From Nephromyces sp. MM_2019 (Eukaryota; Apicomplexa; Aconoidasida; Nephromycida), in assembly GCA_015657535.1 (NCBI GenBank), contig JADHZB010000245.1, positions 1-39,233 on the forward strand: 39,233 nucleotides of DNA, written 5' to 3'. The position numbers were made by a program, and so were the translations under genes. The notes beneath the pieces are model-generated. The model was given only the letters and a program-made list of their open reading frames with translations. It was not told the origin of the DNA and made no database searches. Within the stretch, counting starts at the first letter, position 1. The number at the start of each line of letters is the position of its first letter. Below, piece by piece: positions 33,353 through 39,233 of the stretch.

Positions 33353-34767
33353 TTATGCAAATTGTTCATCTGTGGCTATTAAAAACTCTTCTTTATCAAG
33401 AAAATCTTCATCATCTTTGATGACTTCATCATAATCCTGATTTAACTCATTATCCGACCTGAAAAAAATCACTTTAAATATTATATAATTTAAATATTTT
33501 TAATAGACTAACCTTGCTGGTACCCTTTTTCGAGTAACTAAATAAGCAGGCACCATAGCCAAAGCGAATAATACTGCCCCACCCGCTCCCAATGCAATTG
33601 GTAATTTATTACTACCTTCTTCACTCTCCTTTGCTGAATTGGTATCAGCAATACCACTCGCACTTGTAGAGGTTTCTCCAGAGAATTTACTACTACTAGG
33701 CGCTGCCACTGCTTTATTCTTATCATTATTTTCACTCCTATCCGTCTTCCCTTCATCTTCAGGCCCTTTTTCATCCTCAGGCCCTTTTTCTTCCTCAGGC
33801 CCTTTTTCTCCCTCAGGCCCTTTTTCTCCCTCAGGCCCTTTTTCTTCCTCAGGCCCTTTTTCTTCCTCAGGCCCTTTTTGATCCTCCTCACACACACTTT
33901 CTATCATAGCTTCGATCTTTTCATCCAAGTTTTGAAAACTTGAACTATAATAACGCTTGCATGTTTCATATCTAATCTCAGTAAAACTACAATTAGTTAT
34001 TGCAGTTGCAAAATCTGGAGGATCAAAACTGCGTTGCACCATAATCATGTGACCCACATGATTTGGTCTTTCTTCGTACATCCTTTTTGCAGTAGCAATC
34101 ATAGTTTGTTCTTCTGAGCTGATCCCTGGTTGACCATCGGTTATTAGAACTAGCCTTGTATATCCATCTTTTTTGGTATTTGATTTAAAGATAGTCTCAG
34201 CTAACAGCATAGCACGCCCTGTATTCGTACCTTTACCATTTCCATAACGTAATCTTCGAATTTCATAAATTAATTTATCTTTTGGTAACTCAAGTGACTG
34301 TTCCCTAGTTACTCTAACAACTGCTTTAACACCAAATGATATTATTGTGAAAGGTATCCTATATTTCTGATTCAATAAGAAATTCACGACCTTTAACGTA
34401 GATGGAATAACATATTCTATCCAATTCTTATGACTGACACTAGCGGATTCATCTAACATGATAACGTACTCAAGATCCCTTCTAACACTACAATCTTTTT
34501 TGTTCCCAAGTTGCACAAGTGCTTTTTCCAAACCATTTTCCTGAATTATCAAATCAGTCTTTTTAGAGTGTGATTTAAGCCGACCTATTAAAATGAAATC
34601 AGTAATTGATCAAAAATAAAACCTAAACTATAAATTAAGATAGTTTTAAATTAATGTTTACACTATTCACCTATGGGAAATTTTTCTGGCATAGCCGTTT
34701 TGGTATATATCATTGGTAATAGTATTATTATGTTGAATATATAAATTGAAAATTTGGCCTTCCCCAT
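33353..34767 (-). CDS. TRAP-like micronemal adhesin with VWA domain and no TSR (three exons)
   Basis: Type I membrane protein of the apicomplexan TRAP/MIC2 class, which links host-cell or substrate contact to the gliding motor. Exons: 34671-34767, 33513-34584 and 33353-33458, closing exactly to 424 residues. The order is a signal peptide (MGKAKFSIYIFNIIILLPMI, 1-24), a von Willebrand A domain (about 70-260) with a complete MIDAS (DESAS at 77-81, Thr in GTNTG near 153, ITDG near 181), seven or so GPEEEK-type acidic repeats (about 270-311), a Ser/Thr/Lys linker, a membrane span (about 360-382) opening with ALGAGGAV like a rhomboid cleavage site, and an acidic cytoplasmic tail of about 42 residues. 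No thrombospondin type 1 repeat is present, although most TRAP relatives have one. The tail has no tryptophan and ends in QFA. A TTG inside exon 2 can look like a start, but the upstream exon supplies the signal peptide. Confidence 0.85.
33761..33886 (-). repeat. 18-bp tandem repeat coding GPE(E/G/D)EK units
   Basis: Seven near-identical 18-base units (plus strand aggcccttttt, then three variable bases, then cctc) inside exon 2 of the adhesin gene. Variation is confined to the third or fourth residue of each hexapeptide. Because the period is a multiple of three, the other minus frame and one plus frame are also open here; those are shadows. Confidence 0.92.
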
Positions 34768-37700
34768 AATGCTAAACTTTAGTATAAGTGAAAGTTTAAA
34801 ATTTTAGACCTAAAGGCACAGCACAAATGACTAATTGAACTTTGAATCGAATTATCATTAAAATACGTTTTACGCAAATTATTAACATAAAAACCACAGT
34901 GAATCTCCAAACTATGAATATATATAAGTATACTAAAGATAAGATTTTTTGAATAACAATAATTAATCGAATCTCCAATGAGTTATGCGTAAAAGCTTAT
35001 TTAATTTTACTAGTTATTGCTTAAAAGAGTTAATTATTATGAAAAACTTTATTCTTTAATTTGTTTTTGGAAATACTTGTCATTATTGACATATATTTAT
35101 AAAATTTAAGCCAATTCAAGCTGTGGCCTAACTTGAGCTTGAAACGATTTTTACTATTGTTTAAAACTAGTTAAATTTTTATCACGATTCTGGTAAAATA
35201 TGTGAAAAGCATTTCCAGCAATGTTTTAAGTGGAAACTAACTAGTACAATTTTTGAGCAATTTGTTTTATTAACTCTATCATTAATAGTTTATAAGCGAG
35301 TATGAGTCAATCTTTTATTTTCTAGTCAAGATTCAAGCATTCGATTATCTAATTTAAATGATAACAACTTTCCTGAGGTCTATAGTTGTGATTTAATATT
35401 TTGAACTAAAATGATTGTGCTTATTAACCCTTGCAAACAATCACTCTTTTGAACTCTAACTAGCTTTAATAACTTATATGGAAAAATTGTACCTAGTTGT
35501 ATTTATTCTGTGAAAAATTCAATTTAAGTTTTAATAGAAACAATGCTGTCAGAGATCTGAATTTCAATTAAATAGAGTGTTTACCTTAAGTTTTAAGAAA
35601 GAATACTTGAATTTTTGTTGAACATTCAATGTTCTTAAAATTCAATTATCTCTTTCTTCTATTCCTTTATAAACACTTAGCTGGTCTTATTTAGGTTTCT
35701 CAACAGTCAGCTCAAACATTAAAATAGGCAATATCAATTAATTTAACTCTAGAATTAAAACAAACACTCAAATTTGGCTACCACTAAGACGTAGTTTATC
35801 TAAACTGCTTCAATCTGCATCGTTATAGCTTACTTGGTATAATTTGAAGAATTAAAGCATTCGAAAATTTTGTTAGCATGCAAAACAGATTAATAAATGT
35901 ATTTTTAATTTTCTTAGAGTGCCTATATACTTACCACAAAGTTTGTTAAGAATCTAAATTGTTTTATGATGCACTATTTTTTGGTTTGATGATTTTAATT
36001 GAAACCGAAAAAGTTTTTTCATAATGCTAGATTTTAATTTGGTATCAAATTTCATTTTTTTAAGCCAAGAATAACATATTTTACTCATAAAAACATCGTT
36101 ATAGACACAATTCTTTTGCTTATATGTCTGCAACACACTAGTTAGCTTTTCAAGCAAGTTTTACTTTAGATAAATAACGGGTGTTAATTTTTAAAAACTA
36201 AATAAGTCACATTCGAACTTCATTTTGATTAAGAAGCTACCAGCTTACATTTTGAATAATATCTGCTTAGTTATTGAATATATAAGCACCGTACAATGTT
36301 GTAACCCCAATCTATCAACATTATTAAGATATGCATAAATTTTAGCTAAAATTTTTAGTTTACTACTATCTTAGTTTTGTTTTAAAGTCTTAATCGAAAT
36401 ATAAAGAAAGTAGCTAAAAAGATTATTATCCATACTTTACGAAATTTTGTAAGTTTTCGAATTGATAGCATCAAGGCAATTGGTGGTATACCAGAAATCC
36501 TTTGTAGGAATCTGAGTCAATACATTGTTATTCACTAATAATTACACAATTTATTCTTTTTGGTAATGAAAGAACTGGCTAGTATTTCTAAACTCCTTTT
36601 AACTATAGGAATATAAAAAAAACCACTTAGGTTTCGTTTCGGTAGTATTCTAACCTTAATAAGTTGCATATAGAGTCTAGGTTTATAGTTACTTATAATA
36701 ATAATACACTAAGCAAGCAATAAGTGATTAAGATTTGGTCTTTGCTTTGTAGTTCTTATGTTGTAATTTGGGTCATAAACATAATTGTCAATCCAAAAAC
36801 ATATTTTCTAACCGAAATTCAAAATTATAAAGTCACTATCTTTATTATTGAACAATTTATTTGGGCTAAGATGTACAAGATTTGACTCATAATTGAAATT
36901 GATTACTTATGTGCAAAATATTATGGATGCTTAGCAAACATGGACAATTTAATGCAAATGAATCCAATGGCATTCGAATTATGAAATAATTAATAGAATT
37001 CAATTCAATGTAATTCCAGCATTCTATTTAAATAAGACAATATTCTAATAGGTGAATGTTTCTCAACGTGACTTAAGTTATTTGTTTCTTTCAAAACATA
37101 TATCGTAATTAAACACTGATAAATATTTATAAGCCATAAGCTAGATCATAGTACTGAAAGAGTGATTGAACAGGTTCCCAGTTGAAATGATGCATTCGTT
37201 TTAAACGTGATCTCAATGAAAAGGATAATGCCACTGATTTGCCTATGATATATATTTTACAAATAATAAAACTTTTAGATTTCATTATATTCTATTATTT
37301 GGGCTTGCATAATTCAGAGGTTTAAGCTATAATCATTAATCATGACAAATATAATTAGATTTTTAGGAATTAAAGTGCATGTTGATGATACTATGCTGTG
37401 GAATCATATTGATTTTTAATATGGTGATGTGAGTAAATTAATTCATATATATGAATGATATATCATATCAATAAACAATTAATGTGGATGATTATCAGAA
37501 ATTAATCGAATTTATTCTCATTGAACTATTATTTTGGACTACGATATTTAAGGGAAATTTGTTTAATGGTTAGCTAGTAGTGTATCTGAGTTTTAAGGTT
37601 TTAATATTGCTTTATTGGTTGTCTAATCAGCCCTGGTTGGATCCATGGTTGTTGTGAGGTTTATGATCTATATGAAAAAGGTATGAATCATTGTCACGAG

Positions 37701-38107
37701 TTTCGATAACTTTATTAATTTTAGCTTAGGACTTGAAACTTCCAATTCTTCAAAGGTAAACTAATGGAATTATAGCTTATTCAACTGCACTTTGAGTAGC
37801 ACTAATCTGCTTTTATATATAGGGTCGCCAGAAAGTGTCTGCAATGATAAAGTTTGTGATAGCTAGTCCTAAAATAATAAAATTAAATTGAAACTTTACA
37901 TTTGGTATTTAGCTAACTTTTTAATACCAAATATGCTCTTGTATTGTGCATGTGTGTGACATTGACAATATCAAGAAACTGTCTTATTAACTGCTATTTG
38001 TCTTTCACATGCTGATTTCTTATCGACTGGTGCATTGGGATTAGTGACTAATTAAATTAATGCTAAGAGTAAAAATTAAAATCAAAAAGCTGTCAACACC
38101 TCAATGG
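34768..38107. other. Intergenic between the adhesin and the rRNA upstream spacer, no gene seen
   Basis: About 3.3 kb of AT-rich DNA. A donor-like word (minus strand TGTG|gtaagtatat at 35935/35934) may mark a 5'UTR exon of the adhesin, with a tactaaag or tttag acceptor just before its ATG. The minus-strand frame at 35954-36157 has no motif. Nothing else was recognised. Confidence 0.45.
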
Positions 38108-38136
38108 ATTCCCGGAGGGTCCCCCTCCCCAGCGCT
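38108..38136. promoter_or_regulatory. GC-rich inverted repeat upstream of 18S rRNA
   Basis: A GC-rich island of about 29 bases in very AT-rich DNA, containing GGAGGG (38114-38119), a three-base loop and CCCTCC (38123-38128), followed by agcgct. It lies about 0.93 kb upstream of the 18S 5' end, a reasonable place for an RNA polymerase I promoter or spacer element. That role is inference; only the base composition and the inverted repeat are seen. Confidence 0.35.
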
Positions 38137-39060
38137 CAATATATATATACAAACCTACAAAAATTGGCATGTGTCACATACATACCTATTCTAATCTAGA
38201 TATAACATTCATTACCTTGAGAGTCTGTGTACTATGTAGTTTGATAACACAAAAAATGAGTGGAGGAAAGTGAAGATTTCTGATTAAATGATAGAAAACT
38301 AAAAGAAAATATAAAAATTTTGTTAGTCACTTCCGAAAGAGTAAGCTTTAATGTTTAATCAATCTTTCTTTTTTTGAGGGTTAGAAAATAAAAAAAGTAA
38401 ATGCTAAGTTTCGATAAGGAATATTAAAATCATAATCTTATTCTTATTACACTACCCAATAAGGTGTAACAAAGTTGATATCTCATGTAGAACAAAGGGA
38501 CTGAGAGAACAACATGTGTATCAGTAGTAGTATCTAGACTAACATTGAATATAATTTGGCTTGACCTTTCAATGAGAAGAGCCTAATGAAAATTCAGTAT
38601 AAAACTACATTCTCGAGTAATCCAAGGGAATTGTTTATATTTGTAGGATAAGAATATGCTATGAGTTGAGTTTGTTCGCATTGTGGAACCTTACAATTAA
38701 AAAAGTAGCACAACTGCTCTAATTTTTCGAATAGCTTAACATCAATTTTTCAATAAGCAAGTTTTTCTACCTAGATTACCAGCAGTATGCATTAATTATT
38801 TTATAATATTTTTATAAAACATTATAAAGTGAATAAATATTTGGAGTGGTAATGTTAACCAAAAAGATTTTTTTTCATATAATAATTATTGATATAATCT
38901 ACATATGAAATGAAGTATTGTTTAAAGATGTTTTTTTTTATTAATGAAACTCAATTTTAAAGTAATAAGTAATTAGATTCAATATCAAGTTCATTAATTA
39001 TAAATAATATGATTGAATGATTTGATTAATTTAAATTGCTTATGAAATATATGAAATAGT
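38137..39060 (+). other. Spacer upstream of 18S rRNA (probable external transcribed spacer)
   Basis: AT-rich sequence directly before the mature 18S start. It has no open frame of note. By position it should include the rRNA external transcribed spacer, whose start cannot be placed from sequence. Confidence 0.5.
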
Positions 39061-39233
39061 AACCTGGGTGATCCTGCCAGTAGTCATATGCTTGTCTTAA
39101 AGATTAAGCCATGCATGTATAAGTATAAGCTTTTATAAGGTGAAACTGCGAATGGCTCATTAAAACAGTTATAGTTTATTTGATGATGAAATACTACATG
39201 GATAACCGTGGTAATTCTAGGGCTAATACATGC
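39061..39233 (+). rRNA. 18S small-subunit rRNA, 5' 173 bases (cut by window edge)
   Basis: The 5' end of nuclear SSU rRNA: aacctgg.tgatcctgccag, then gtcatatgcttgtcttaaag, gattaagccatgcatgt, gtgaaactgcgaatggctca, ttaaaacagttatag, acatggataaccgtggtaat and gggctaatacatgc. It runs off the right edge, so 5.8S and 28S are not seen. It differs from the near-universal start at one base (ctggGtgatcc where ctggTtgatcc is expected). The pattern is alveolate/apicomplexan, with a gtaattctagggctaat stretch that is not typical of any one group I can name. Confidence 0.97.

Noticed and set aside
33639..33881. Plus-strand frame rich in SSSGPF repeats, and a second minus frame at 33538-33897
   Set aside because: Both are shadows of the 18-bp repeat in the TRAP-like exon. 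The real frame has a VWA domain, a membrane span and closing splice phases.
35954..36157. Minus-strand 67-codon frame next to the donor-like word upstream of the adhesin
   Set aside because: It stops before the donor and shows no recognisable motif, so it is not a credible first coding exon.

Overview
This is AT-rich eukaryotic nuclear DNA with many small spliceosomal introns (GT..AG, often gtaagt, gtatgt or gtatat donors). Gene content points to an apicomplexan parasite: a TRAP-like micronemal adhesin (signal peptide, von Willebrand A domain, one membrane span, acidic tail), a BT1-type folate/biopterin transporter, an ENT nucleoside transporter, and an 18S rRNA 5' end of alveolate type at the right edge. 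The 18S fragment mixes piroplasm-like and general apicomplexan positions, so I do not name a genus.

Layout, left to right. 1-5.7 kb: the start of an unidentified minus-strand gene running off the left edge, then a long stretch of TG/CA-rich simple sequence with tandem repeats and a compositionally distinct 0.8-kb block, then a two-exon Alba-domain protein (minus). 8.5-17.1 kb: three genes for uptake or salvage: ENT transporter (plus), a secreted M20D amidohydrolase with six exons and two disabling lesions (minus), and a BT1-family transporter (minus). 21.4-23.0 kb: proteasome subunit alpha type 2 (four exons, plus). 24.5-29.9 kb: a 12-exon DEAD-box helicase closest by motif to DDX20/Gemin3 (plus). 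33.4-34.8 kb: the TRAP-like adhesin (three exons, minus). 39.06 kb to the end: 18S rRNA (plus, cut by the window).

All exon structures were joined by hand from splice sites and reading-frame phase. They close without frame conflict for Alba, PSMA2, the helicase and the adhesin. They close for the amidohydrolase only if one missing base and one in-frame TAA are accepted as lesions. About half of the window is intergenic sequence in which I see no coding signal.

The observations most worth following up are: the recently broken (or mis-assembled) plant-type amidohydrolase beside a folate transporter; a VWA-only TRAP-like protein without thrombospondin repeats and without the usual tail tryptophan; a possible decayed coding block at 8.0-8.4 kb; a GC-rich inverted repeat in the 18S upstream spacer; and the repeat-flanked block at 2.0-2.8 kb.
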